From the NCBI GenBank assembly GCA_020062665.1, contig JAGUVW010000054.1, positions 1-59,493 on the forward strand: DNA of 59,493 bases, written 5' to 3'. A program made the position numbers and the translations under genes. Below, in pieces: positions 25,693-35,500 of this stretch. Position 1 is the stretch's first letter, and the number at the start of each line of letters is the position of its first letter. The notes under the pieces are model-generated. The model was not told the DNA's origin. It was given only the letters and a program-made list of their open reading frames with translations, and made no database searches. The stretch is from Pseudomonadales bacterium (GTDB lineage: Bacteria; Pseudomonadota; Gammaproteobacteria; Pseudomonadales; Ketobacteraceae).

Positions 25693-26097
25693 TCAGGATT
25701 CGATTGCAGCGGCGTCCAGTTCGTAGGCGCCTTCGGCGTTGTGAACCTCGGTGCCGTTGAGCGGCGGATTGAACACGCAAGCCATTTTCAGTTCAGTGAA
25801 CGCACGCAGGATATGCCGGTCGTGTTGGTCGAGCGCATAGAGCGTGCCCGGCTGGATGGGATAACGCTTGCCGTTCGCCAGGGTTTCCACTTCACCTTCA
25901 CCACTGATGCAGTACACCGCCTCCAGATGATGCTGATAGTGCATGCGAAAATCCGCGCCAGCGTAAATCGTGGTGATGTGAAATGAAAAGCCCATGCCAT
26001 CGCTTTTCAGCAGCATGCGGGTGCTTTCCCAGTTGCCGTCGGGGGATACGATGCGGCGAGCAGAGTCGTTGGCAGTTGTCAGGTCTCGAACGATCAT
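25693..26097 (-). CDS. ectC: EctC, ectoine synthase
   Basis: 134 residues starting MIVRDLTTA, the usual EctC length. The cupin core shows [20 protein letters not shown] and [20 protein letters not shown]. It cyclises N-gamma-acetyl-diaminobutyrate to ectoine. It begins 17 bases after the ectB frame ends. Confidence 0.96.
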   Translation of the reverse strand: MIVRDLTTANDSARRIVSPDGNWESTRMLLKSDGMGFSFHITTIYAGADFRMHYQHHLEAVYCISGEGEVETLANGKRYPIQPGTLYALDQHDRHILRAFTELKMACVFNPPLNGTEVHNAEGAYELDAAAIES

Positions 26098-26114
26098 CTC
26101 GAAGCAGTCCTCGC

Positions 26115-28004
26115 TTAAATGGCTTTGGCGCGGGGCTTGAAGAAATCGCGAGCCTGGGGCAGGGAATCGATGCCGGCGCAAACCTGCGCGATGGACTGCT
26201 CCACGATATCGATACCCGCTTGCAGTGCGTCGTCGCTGACGGTGAGCGGACAGAGGAATTTCACCACCTGATCATCGGCGCCGCTGGTTTCGATAATCAG
26301 GCCCTGCTCGAAACAGCGCCGGGTAATCTGCGAGGTGATCTCGCCGCTGACACAATCGATGCCGCGGAACATACCCCGGCCTTTCGCGCTGAAACGGCCA
26401 TCACCCTGCTGGCGGATGATCTGCTGAATGCGCTCGTCCAGATACGCCGCCTTGCGCTGGATTGACTGGGTGAAGCTGTCGTCGCGCCAGAAGGTTTCGA
26501 TCGCCGCGCGAGCAGTGACAAACGCCAGATTGTTGCCACGAAAAGTACCGTTGTGCTCGCCGGGTTTCCACTGATCCAGTTCCGGCTTGATCAGTACCAG
26601 CGCCATCGGCAGACCATAACCGCTGAGGGATTTCGACAGCGTGACCATATCCGGATAAAGCCCGGCGGATTCGAAACTGAAGAAGCTGCCGGTGCGCCCG
26701 CAGCCCGCCTGAATGTCATCGACGATCAGCAGAATGCCGTGCTTGTGGCAGAGCCTCTGCAGATTGCGCAGCCAGTCCAGGCTGGCGGCGTTGATGCCAC
26801 CTTCACCCTGCACGGTTTCCACCAGCACGGCCGCCGGCATGTCCACGCCGCTGCTGGCATCGCACAGCAGTTTGTCCAGGTAGCGCGTCGTGTCGATGTC
26901 CGGGCCCAGATAGCCATCGTAGGGAATCCGGGTCACGCCGTTGAGCTGGCTGGCGGCGGCGCCGCGGTGGTGCTGGTTACCGGTGGCAGCCAGCGCGCCC
27001 AGCGTCACGCCATGGAAACCATTGGTGAACGCGACGATGGAATGACGTCCGGTGACCATGCGGGCCAGCTTGATGGCGGCTTCCACCGCGTTGGCGCCGG
27101 TGGGGCCGGTGAACTGCACTTTGTAGTCCAGCTTGCGCGGCAGCAGGATCGCTTGCTGCAACTGTTCCAGAAAGGCGGCCTTGGCTTCGGTGTGCATATC
27201 CAGGCCGTGGGTGATGCCGTCCCGACTGATGTAGTCCATCAAAGCGGTTTTGAACGCAGGATGGTTGTGGCCGTAATTCAGCGTGCCGGCGCCGGCCAGA
27301 AAATCCAGATAGCGGCGGCCCTGGTCGTCATACATATATTCACCCTGGGCTTTGCCAAAAACACGGGGAAATGCGCGGGCGTAACTCTGAACGGAAGATT
27401 CGATCTGCTCAAAAATAGTCATGGTTCTGCCTTGCTGTTTTTTGAGGACGGATGCGCCGATGTCGGTAACCGTCGACAGGCGGCGCGGTTTGAATGGGCC
27501 GATGCTCACCAGCATTTCGGTGTCATGCTGCCCGGCGAAATGGCGTTGGCGTTCGAAGATCGGACGCGACGCCAAAGGCGCTTCCAGCCGGCGCGCCAGG
27601 CCGCGAAACAGCGACCACGACGCCCGGTTGGCGGCGGTGATGGTGGTTTCCACGCGCAGCAGATCCTGGTTGCCGGGGCGCGCCAGCAGATGCTTGAGCA
27701 TGCGGGTCGCCAGGTTCTGGCCCCGCGCCCGCGCGCTCACCGCCACCTGCCAGACGAACAGGGTGTCCGGCTGCTGGGGCACCCGGTAGCCACTGATAAA
27801 TCCCACCAGTTCACCGGCCATGAAGGCAGCCACGGATGTCTGGGCGAAGTGGCTGCACTGCAGCAGGTTGCAGTAGGTGGAATTGGTGTCCAGTGGCGGG
27901 CAGTCGGCAATCAGGCGGGCCACGGCGGCCCCCATCTCAGCGGTGGGAACCTGCAACTCAATGGAATGGGGCGCTTTCTGTGGGAATGTCTTTTCTTTCG
28001 TCAT
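26115..28004 (-). CDS. ectAB: Fused EctA-EctB frame: diaminobutyrate acetyltransferase plus diaminobutyrate-2-oxoglutarate transaminase
   Basis: One 629-residue frame. Residues 1 to about 176 are EctA, a GNAT acetyltransferase ([43 protein letters not shown]). Residues 195-629 are a full EctB class III aminotransferase ([34 protein letters not shown], and PLP-lysine in LSKSLSGYG). An 18-residue linker with KKQQGRT joins them, where a stop normally separates the genes. The EctB ATG at 27422 keeps its own ribosome site (AAGG, seven bases), so free EctB can still be made. If one base of the A6 run at 27438-27443 were absent, EctA would end at a TGA overlapping that ATG. EctA start: no clear ribosome site; a GTG 24 codons upstream is an alternative. 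No aspartokinase or ectR is adjacent. Confidence 0.9.
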   Translation of the reverse strand: MTKEKTFPQKAPHSIELQVPTAEMGAAVARLIADCPPLDTNSTYCNLLQCSHFAQTSVAAFMAGELVGFISGYRVPQQPDTLFVWQVAVSARARGQNLATRMLKHLLARPGNQDLLRVETTITAANRASWSLFRGLARRLEAPLASRPIFERQRHFAGQHDTEMLVSIGPFKPRRLSTVTDIGASVLKKQQGRTMTIFEQIESSVQSYARAFPRVFGKAQGEYMYDDQGRRYLDFLAGAGTLNYGHNHPAFKTALMDYISRDGITHGLDMHTEAKAAFLEQLQQAILLPRKLDYKVQFTGPTGANAVEAAIKLARMVTGRHSIVAFTNGFHGVTLGALAATGNQHHRGAAASQLNGVTRIPYDGYLGPDIDTTRYLDKLLCDASSGVDMPAAVLVETVQGEGGINAASLDWLRNLQRLCHKHGILLIVDDIQAGCGRTGSFFSFESAGLYPDMVTLSKSLSGYGLPMALVLIKPELDQWKPGEHNGTFRGNNLAFVTARAAIETFWRDDSFTQSIQRKAAYLDERIQQIIRQQGDGRFSAKGRGMFRGIDCVSGEITSQITRRCFEQGLIIETSGADDQVVKFLCPLTVSDDALQAGIDIVEQSIAQVCAGIDSLPQARDFFKPRAKAI

Positions 28005-28121
28005 CGAAATAAAAGCGATGCCTGTTAATACGTGGGCGTTCTGCACAACGTGCCTGTTTATGCAACAATGTCCCACGCAGGGGCGGATTTAACGGCTCAA
28101 AAGCTAGCCAATTGATTAGAT

Positions 28122-28138
28122 GTGTAAATAGTTTACAC
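28122..28138. promoter_or_regulatory. Palindromic operator between ectAB and the MFS gene
   Basis: GTGTAAA and TTTACAC around a 3-base centre, perfect 7+7. It lies in the 237-base divergent region and could control either side. A possible minus-strand promoter (TTGTTT, 16 bases, TAAACT) overlaps it. No matching regulator is adjacent; the nearest is the GntR protein 2.7 kb away. Confidence 0.55.
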
Positions 28139-28241
28139 TCTTTTGAACTCAAAACAACCCGGGGTGTCCCACCGGAGCAAGCAGCTAGACTGAATACAGG
28201 GCTCCGGGGTGAGCCGTTTTTGTCAGGAAGGTTGGAAACGT

Positions 28242-29552
28242 ATGTTGCGAATGGCGATGCCGGTGGGTGCGCTGCTGGCGGGTGTGGCGCTGCTGCTGAT
28301 GGGCGTGGGCCTGCTGAATACCGTGTTGCCGCTGCGGGGCGGGATGGAAGGCTACAGTGCACGGTTTCTGGGAATCGTGATGTCCGGCTATTTCGTCGGA
28401 TTCCTGCTGGGCACTTTTGTGGGGCCGGGTTTGATCCGGCGGGTAGGGCAGATCCGTGCCTTCGCCTGCTGTGCCGCCGTCGTCACCTGCTGCAGCATCC
28501 TGCATGGCCTGTGGGTGGATCCTTATGCCTGGTTGCTGTTGCGCGTGATTACCGGTACGGCCCTGGTGACGCTCTATACCGCCATCGAAAGCTGGCTGAA
28601 CGGCCAGGCTACCTCGTCCAATCGCGGCCAGATGCTGGCGCTGTACATGATTGTGAATCTGCTGGCCCTGGCCGGTGCCCAGCAGTTCATAAATCTGGCA
28701 TCCCCGCTGCAATTCGTGCTGTTCGGCCTGGCCGCCATGCTGATTTGCAGCGCGCTGGTACCGGTTACCCTGACCCGGTTCGATCCGCCGCCTTTGCCGC
28801 AGGCGGCCAAACTTGCGGTGGGCACCGTGATGCGCCTGGCGCCGATCGCGGTTGTCGGTGCGGTGTTGTCGGGCATGGCGATGGGATCGTTCTGGGCCCT
28901 GAGCCCGGTGTTTGCCAACGGCATGTTCGGTGACGTGTCGGTGGTGGCAACCTTCATGAGCGTGGCCATTCTGGGCGGTGCGGCAATGCAGATTCCGCTG
29001 GGCCGCTATTCCGATGCCCACGACCGTCGCGCCGTGCTGGTGTGGACGGCGTCGCTGGCGGGCATTTTTGCGTTGCTGATGTTCGCGGCGGTGATGTGGA
29101 TGCCCGAGCAACGCTGGCTGTTTTATTGCGCCGGCTTTGCCTATGGTGGCTTTGCGTTTTCCATTTATCCGCTGGCGGTGGCCCATCTGGTGGATCACCT
29201 GGAAGGCAATCAGGTGCTGGACGGCTGCAGCACATTCCTGCTGATTCACGGTGCCGGCGCAGTGATGGGCCCCATCACCAGCGGCCTGCTGATGGACAGC
29301 GTGGGGTTGTGGATTCTGCCCATCCTGTTTGCCTTGATGCAATTTACTTTGGCGGCGAGTGTGGTGCTGGTGTTGCACCGGATGCCGACACTGGTACCAC
29401 CGGCAGATCAGACGGGCCATTACGTGCCGATGGTTCGCACCACGCCGGTGGTGATCGAGCTGCATCCGGATCAACCGGAGCTACATCCCCTGGAAGCGGA
29501 AGACATCATCGAACTGGCAGACTATCCGCCAAAAGAAAAAGCCGCCGGTTAA
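28242..29552 (+). CDS. MFS transporter, YcaD-like
   Basis: 436 residues with twelve predicted helices and a 60-residue cytoplasmic tail (VIELHPDQPELHPLEAEDII). Visible MFS features are the GYFVGFLLGTFVGPGLIRRVG start and the second-half loop PLGRYSDAHDRRAVL. It belongs to the family that includes E. coli YcaD, whose substrates are unknown. The start is ATG giving MLRMAMPVG; a GTG 33 bases upstream is possible. It is divergent from the ectoine operon. An export or uptake role for a compatible solute is possible but only from position. Confidence 0.82.
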   Translation: MLRMAMPVGALLAGVALLLMGVGLLNTVLPLRGGMEGYSARFLGIVMSGYFVGFLLGTFVGPGLIRRVGQIRAFACCAAVVTCCSILHGLWVDPYAWLLLRVITGTALVTLYTAIESWLNGQATSSNRGQMLALYMIVNLLALAGAQQFINLASPLQFVLFGLAAMLICSALVPVTLTRFDPPPLPQAAKLAVGTVMRLAPIAVVGAVLSGMAMGSFWALSPVFANGMFGDVSVVATFMSVAILGGAAMQIPLGRYSDAHDRRAVLVWTASLAGIFALLMFAAVMWMPEQRWLFYCAGFAYGGFAFSIYPLAVAHLVDHLEGNQVLDGCSTFLLIHGAGAVMGPITSGLLMDSVGLWILPILFALMQFTLAASVVLVLHRMPTLVPPADQTGHYVPMVRTTPVVIELHPDQPELHPLEAEDIIELADYPPKEKAAG

Positions 29553-29558
29553 GGCGGC
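29531..29558 (-). terminator. Terminator of the solute-binding protein gene, inside the end of the MFS gene
   Basis: On the minus strand, GCCGCC and GGCGGC with a 6-base loop, followed by a T-rich run (TTTTTCTTTT). The loop holds the MFS stop codon, the same plan as at the ccmE/ectD junction. Confidence 0.7.
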
Positions 29559-29594
29559 CTGAGTGCGGGGCTAACCGCACACGCTTTTCAAAAC

Positions 29595-30602
29595 CTACAG
29601 CACATCGCGAGGCTTGGAGCATTCCGCCCGCTTCGGATCGAACTTGCAACGCACGCGCCGTTGCAGCTTGATCATCTCGCCGTCCCAATAACCGGCCTGT
29701 ACTGCCTGGATCCGCACTTCGTCCATCAGCGTGTCGTACTGGGCCTTGTCGGCATCTGGAATGTCCACCCACCATTTTTCGTCGATCTGCGATTCGGCCT
29801 TGGTGATTTCGTGCAGGGCGCGATCGAAATTGGCGTAAAAATATTCCCGCGATTTCTGCCCGTAATCCTTGGGAAAACGCTCATGCCAGAAGATCACCTG
29901 GGCGGAAATCTGCGACAGGGGGAAGCGGATAATGCCGCCATCGGGCGCCAGGCCGCGATACAGCTCCAGCGGGCCGTAAGCCACGGCAGGCGCGGGCAGT
30001 ACATCCAGCGCGCCGTTGTTGAACATGCTGCCGGCGGTGGCTTCCGTCACGCTCACCGGCGTGGCGCCAATCAGTTCCACCATCTGCTGCTGGTATTTGT
30101 CATCGCCCATCACGGCAACTTTTCTGCCCACGGCTTTTTGCAGACTATTGATGGATCGATCACGCACGAACACATACACCGCGCCGCCGGGCACGATACC
30201 GGCGATTTCAAACGGGCCTTCGCGCATCTTGTCGGCCGACTGCGGTGTGGCCAGCAACTGGTGCATCAGACGCAGATGATCGAAATCCGGAATACCGCCC
30301 ACCGCAAACAGTGAGCCGGCGAACTTCACGAAATTGCGGATACGCAGCTCGGAAACCACGGCGGCATCGCACTGCTTGGCACGGAACTGCTCGGTGATGA
30401 CCCGCTCGCTGGTGTTCACCACCACCTGGAAATCGACGCCCCACTTGAGCGCTTCCAGCTGGTATTCCTTCACGGCATCGGCGATGGGGCCGGCATTGCC
30501 GACGATGTCCCACACACATAACGTGCGTTTTTCATAGGCGAACAAGGAAGAAGAACAGAGAAGCAAGAACAAAAACGCCAGCGGGCGCAACATCCGGTTC
30601 AT
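29595..30602 (-). CDS. Putative periplasmic solute-binding protein (DUF6091-like)
   Basis: 335 residues. The signal peptide is MNRMLRPLAFLFLLLCSSSLFA. The mature part has the layout of a TRAP/ABC-type binding protein: CVWDIVGNAGPIADAVKEYQ, EQFRAKQCDAAVVSEL, and GRKVAVMGDDKYQQQMVELIGATPVSV. I connect it, from memory only, with proteins labelled DUF6091 or putative solute-binding in marine gammaproteobacteria. No transporter permease is adjacent, so what it serves is unknown. A C-terminal pair of cysteines (RCKFDPKRAEC) may form a disulfide. Confidence 0.7.
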   Translation of the reverse strand: MNRMLRPLAFLFLLLCSSSLFAYEKRTLCVWDIVGNAGPIADAVKEYQLEALKWGVDFQVVVNTSERVITEQFRAKQCDAAVVSELRIRNFVKFAGSLFAVGGIPDFDHLRLMHQLLATPQSADKMREGPFEIAGIVPGGAVYVFVRDRSINSLQKAVGRKVAVMGDDKYQQQMVELIGATPVSVTEATAGSMFNNGALDVLPAPAVAYGPLELYRGLAPDGGIIRFPLSQISAQVIFWHERFPKDYGQKSREYFYANFDRALHEITKAESQIDEKWWVDIPDADKAQYDTLMDEVRIQAVQAGYWDGEMIKLQRRVRCKFDPKRAECSKPRDVL

Positions 30603-30768
30603 GTGAATGCATCCATCTTTGTTGTTGTGAGAAAAACGTGACGAGACAGATTTAATCAATTATCTCAGGCGGCTGGCTAGTCAGGTTTTGCAACAGTGTG
30701 TAATCGGAGGATGCAGATTGTTCGACTGTAAGACAAATGACAGGAGATGGCGTATCATTTAAAGAGAT

Positions 30769-30779
30769 TGGATAATCCA
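30769..30779. promoter_or_regulatory. Short palindrome upstream of the GntR gene
   Basis: TGGAT-A-ATCCA, about 40 bases before the gene. It could be an autoregulatory site, but short palindromes arise by chance. The rest of this 218-base divergent gap shows nothing stronger. Confidence 0.3.
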
Positions 30780-30820
30780 GCAACGACAACAATACCCAAT
30801 AACCGCACTGGCTCGATGTT

Positions 30821-31489
30821 ATGACTTTCAAAGCACCCGACAGCCTTTCAGAACAAATCGCCCGTCATCTGGGGCAAATGATCATCACCGGGGAGCTCAA
30901 GGCCGGGGAACGCATCCAGGAGATGCGGGTGGCGGGTGAGCTGAATGTCAGCCGGGGTTCGGTGCGCGAGGCGTACCTGATTCTGGAGCGACGCTACCTG
31001 ATTGACATCCTGCCACGCAAGGGTGCGGTTGTCTCGGCCATGACGCCGAAACATGTGCGCGATGTGTACGAGGTCAACATTGTGCTGCTGACCCATCTGG
31101 CGCGGGTGGCCTCCCAGGTGTGGAAGGACGAGGATTTGAGGGAGTTCATGCAGGTGGTGGACGACATGGAAGGTTACGTGCGCCGCAATCAGGTGATGGA
31201 TTTCTTCGTTGCCACGTTCCAGTTTGCCCGCATGGCCTATCGCTTTGCCGACAATCCCTATCTGGAAGACATGCTGGAAGACCTGCAGCCGCTGATCCGC
31301 CGCACCTATTACTTCGCCATCAATACGTCGCGGGATGAGATGGAAGTGTCGATGAAGATGTTCCGGGACCTGATGGAGCGTCTGATTGCGCGGGATGCGG
31401 AAGGGGCGGCAAAAACCCTGGAAGCCTTCGGCCGCCATCAGTGCGAAACCGTGCTGGCCTGCCTGAAGAACAGTTCCGCTGCGGCCTGA
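30821..31489 (+). CDS. GntR-family transcriptional regulator (FCD type)
   Basis: 222 residues. The N-terminal winged helix (about 1-75) has SLSEQIARHLGQMIITGELKAGERIQE and VSRGSVREAYLILERR, typical of the FadR subgroup. The C-terminal all-helical FCD-like domain would bind a carboxylate ligand. It is divergent from the solute-binding protein gene, which it may control. The ligand cannot be read from the sequence. Confidence 0.88.
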   Translation: MTFKAPDSLSEQIARHLGQMIITGELKAGERIQEMRVAGELNVSRGSVREAYLILERRYLIDILPRKGAVVSAMTPKHVRDVYEVNIVLLTHLARVASQVWKDEDLREFMQVVDDMEGYVRRNQVMDFFVATFQFARMAYRFADNPYLEDMLEDLQPLIRRTYYFAINTSRDEMEVSMKMFRDLMERLIARDAEGAAKTLEAFGRHQCETVLACLKNSSAAA

Positions 31490-31520
31490 CGGAACTGTAC
31501 ACGCCAGGGCGGCGGCATGA

Positions 31521-32306
31521 TTAAGCCGCCCCTGGTACCTTCTCGATCTTGCGCACCCAGAACACCACGCCGCCGCACACCGCCACCGGAATCACGAACA
31601 GGTTCAGGATCGGAATCGAGGTCACCAGCATGATCACGGCACCGAAACCCATCACGGCGGCACGGTTTTCCCGCATCAGCCTGAGCACGTCTTCAAAAGA
31701 GCGGCCGTTGTTGTCCGCCGGAATGTCGATGTACTGGAGGGCCAGAATCCAGGCGCCGAACAGGAACCAGATCACCGGCACCACGGCATTCACCACCGGC
31801 ACGAAATAGATCACCAGGCTTGCCACGCCCAGACCCAGTGCCCGCACCAGCCAGTAAGCCAGTTTGCGCATTTCCCGTTTGGTGGTGCGCCAGGCAATCT
31901 GCATGACGGTGTGCTGGGGGAAGGCGGGGGTGTGCAGCTGCTTTTCGGCCTGCTCGCCGAGGATGCCTACAAACGGACTGAGCAGAATGTGAGCAATCAT
32001 GGTGAAGGTCGAGCCCATGATGAACAGCAGGAACAGGATGATGGCGGCGAACAGAAACCACTTGAGTACCGCCAGGGTGCTGTTGACGGCGGCTTCCGCC
32101 CAGTCCAGCCAGGGCCACAGATCCAGGGTGGTGTCCAGACTGCCGATCCAGGCGTAGGCATAATGCAGCACCAGATAGCCGGCCACGGCGAACAGCAGGA
32201 TGTTAACCACCAGGGGCACCAGCATGAAGGGTCGCATGGCCGGCTGTCGCGCCAGGCGGAATCCCTCGCTCACATAACTAACGCCTTCCCGCAAATCCTT
32301 GATCAT
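31521..32306 (-). CDS. cysZ: CysZ-type sulfate transporter (EI24 domain)
   Basis: 261 residues, close to the E. coli CysZ length, with about four hydrophobic stretches. The conserved start is GVSYVSEGFRLARQPAMRPFMLVPL, and a central LSPFVGILGEQAE and C-terminal FGAVIMLVTSIPILNLFVIPVAVCGG follow. CysZ brings sulfate in for cysteine synthesis. It is convergent with the GntR gene and divergent from smc. Confidence 0.87.
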   Translation of the reverse strand: MIKDLREGVSYVSEGFRLARQPAMRPFMLVPLVVNILLFAVAGYLVLHYAYAWIGSLDTTLDLWPWLDWAEAAVNSTLAVLKWFLFAAIILFLLFIMGSTFTMIAHILLSPFVGILGEQAEKQLHTPAFPQHTVMQIAWRTTKREMRKLAYWLVRALGLGVASLVIYFVPVVNAVVPVIWFLFGAWILALQYIDIPADNNGRSFEDVLRLMRENRAAVMGFGAVIMLVTSIPILNLFVIPVAVCGGVVFWVRKIEKVPGAA

Positions 32307-32402
32307 ACAGCGACTCCTGCAATGGCTCTGGTGGGGAACGGTACCACAATTCGACGTTCTGTGAAGGGGGTGGGGGCAGCGGCCACTTTTGCGGCAAAAT
32401 CA

Positions 32403-32416
32403 AACCTTTATAGGTT
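32403..32416. promoter_or_regulatory. Small dyad in the cysZ-smc divergent region
   Basis: AACCT-TTAT-AGGTT within an AT-rich patch about 100 bases upstream of cysZ. It may mark a regulator site or part of a promoter. Confidence 0.3.
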
Positions 32417-32461
32417 ATAAAACTGTTTCGCCAGCGGGGTGGTGTGCCGGTCAAAACTCGC

Positions 32462-32467
32462 TACAAT
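32462..32467 (+). promoter_or_regulatory. Possible -10 element of smc
   Basis: TACAAT lies 80 bases before the smc start. The -35 at the right distance is poor. Confidence 0.35.
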
Positions 32468-32547
32468 AGGCGGTTTATATCCGTTGGCGCTTTGGGTGGA
32501 AGGGGCGCGGCGGCTGCGATCCTCCCAATAAGGATAACGAACGATCC

Positions 32548-35500
32548 ATGCGGCTTAAATCGATCAAACTGGCGGGTTTCAAGTCCTTCGTCGATCCCAC
32601 CACAGTAGCGTTCCCCGACAACCTCAGCGCCATCGTCGGCCCCAACGGCTGCGGCAAATCCAATGTGATCGACGCCGTGCGCTGGGTAATGGGTGAAACC
32701 TCTGCCAAGCATCTGCGTGGCGAATCCATGGCCGACGTCATCTTCAACGGCTCCAATACCCGCAAGCCCACCACCCAGGCGTCCGTGGAACTGGTATTCG
32801 ATAACAGTGACGGCACCCTCGGCGGTGAATACGCCAGCTACGCCGAGATCGCACTCAAGCGCCAGGTGACCCGCGACGGCCAGTCCAACTATTACCTGAA
32901 CAGCGTGAAGTGCCGGCGCAAGGACATCACCGACATCTTCCTCGGCACCGGCCTGGGCCCGCGCAGCTACGCCATCATCGAGCAGGGCATGATCTCGCGC
33001 CTGATCGAAGCCAAGCCGGAAGAACTGCGCATCTTCATCGAGGAAGCCGCCGGCATTTCCAAATACAAGGAGCGGCGCAAGGAAACCGAACACCGCATGC
33101 GTCGCACCCGCGAAAACCTCGATCGCCTGCAGGATCTGCGCGACGAACTCGGCCGTCAGTTGCAGCACCTGGAACGTCAGGCTCAGGCGGCGGAGAAATA
33201 CAAGCAGTACAAGGAAGAAGAGCGTCTTGTGCGGGCTCAGCTGCAGGCGCTGCGCTGGAAATCCGTCGATGACAAGCTGCAGAACAAGGAAGCGCTCATC
33301 CGTGATCTGGAAGTGAAACTGGAAGCCTTTGTGGCGGATCAGCGCGCCATGGATGCCCAGATCGAACTGCGCCGCGACCAGCATCACGAACTGTCCGACA
33401 AATTCAGCGAGGTGCAGGGCCGCTTCTACGGCCTGGGCGCCGACATCGCCCGCATCGAACAGACCATCCAGCACACCAAGGAACGTGGCACCCAGCTGCA
33501 GCAGGATCTGCAGAAAACCATCGAAGCCTGCAAACAGGCGGAAGACCAGATCCGCCAGGATCAGGAACAGCTGGAAGAAACTACCATCCGCCTGGAAGAA
33601 ATCGAGCCGGAATACGAGCTGCTCAAGGCCGGTTCCGACGAAGCCAACGAACATCTGCACGCCGCCGAAGAGCGCATGCAGGAGTGGCAGCTGGAGTGGG
33701 ATGAATTCAACCAGAGAGCCAACGAGCCCCGCCAGCGCGCCCAGGTGGAACAGTCCCGCATCCAGCATCTGGAACAGTCCGTCGAGCGTTTGCGCGAGCG
33801 GATGGAGCGCCTGAAGAGCGAGCGCGAAACCCTGTCCGCCGGGCCGCTGGAAGAAGAAGTCGCCGTGCTGGAAGAACGCATGGCGGAAGCGGACATGAAA
33901 CTGGAAGACCTGCAGGGGAACCTGCTGTCCGCCCAGGAGCAGATCAAGACCCAGCGTGACACCAACAACACCATTGCCCACGAACTGGATCAACTGAAAA
34001 ATGAACGTCAGACCCTGAAAGGCCGCTTTGCCTCACTGGAAGCGCTGCAGCAGGCAGCGATGGGTGAAAGCAAACTGGTGGAATGGCTGGCGCAGCACCA
34101 GCTGGGCGACAAGCCCCGTCTGGCGCAGCAGGTGAGCGCGGAAGCCGGCTGGGAAAAAGCGGTGGAAACCGTGCTCGGCGATTATCTGCAGGCGGTGTGC
34201 ATTCCCGGCCTGGATGCGGTGACTGCGGTGATTGGCAGTCTCGACAAGGGCGTGGTGTCGTTCCTAGATACCAGCGCCGTGCCTGCATTGCCTTCCCGCG
34301 CCGGCCTGCAGCCGCTGGCGCACAAATTACAGGGCAACGATGCCGCCAAAATCCTGCTGGCCGGCGTTTACATTGCGCGCGATCTGGCGGAAGCCCTGCA
34401 GCAACGTTCCCAGTTGCAGGCGGGTGAGTCGCTCATCACTCAGGACGGCATCTGGATTGGCGCCAACTGGCTGCGGGTAGCCCGCGACAGCGCCCAGCAG
34501 GACAGCGTGCTCAAGCGTCACAAGGAACTGGAAACCATCGGTGCCCGCCTGGAAGAAGTGGAAGCGCGGGTGGACGAACTCACTGAAACCCTTACCAGCG
34601 GCCGGGAAAAGCTGCGCGAACTGGAAGAAAGCCGCGAGCATTCTCAGCGTCAGGTGACTGAATTCAACCGCTCCGTGTCCGACCTGAAGGCGCAACTGAG
34701 CGCCAAGCAGGTGCGGCTGGAACAGTTCAACATGCGGCGCGAACGCATCACCAAAGAACTGGAAGAATGTCGCGAACACCAGCAGCAGGAGCAGGAAACC
34801 CTGGGCGAAGCGCGGCTGGTGCTGCAGGAAGCCCTCGACCTGATGGCCAACGACACCGACGAGCGGGAAAGATTGTTGCGCCTGCGTGACGAGAATCGCG
34901 CCCGGCTGGATCAGGTGCGTCAGGCGGCCCGCGAAGGCAAGGACAAGGCCCACTCCCTGGCGCTGCAGACCCAGCAGCTGAAAAACCAGATGGCGTCCAT
35001 CAAGAATGCGCTGGAGCGTTTGCACCAGCAGCTGGCCCAATTCAAGGAGCGGCGCGCGGCCATCGAAGAACAACTGGCGCTGGGCGATGATCCGTTCCTC
35101 GAACTGCAGGCGGAACTGGAAGCCAAACTGGAAGCGCGCCTGAACGTGGAAGACGAACTGCGCAACGCCCGTCGCGCCCAGGAAGATTGCGAGCACGAAC
35201 TGCGGGCGGCGGAGAAAAAACGCAGCGAGGCCGAACAATCCGCGCAAGGCGTGCGCAGCGAACTGGAACGCCACCGCATGGACTGGCAGGGTCTGAAAGT
35301 GCAGCGGGAAACCCTCAAGCACCAACTGCGCGAAGCCCAGTTCGAGCTGGAAACCGTGGTGGCGGAACTGCCGCCGGAAGCCAACGAGGAGCAGTGGGGC
35401 GCCGAACTGGAACGTATCGGCAGCCGCATCTCCCGCCTGGGCCCCATCAACCTGGCGGCAATCGACGAATTCAAGTCCCAGTCCGAGCGCAAAACCTATC

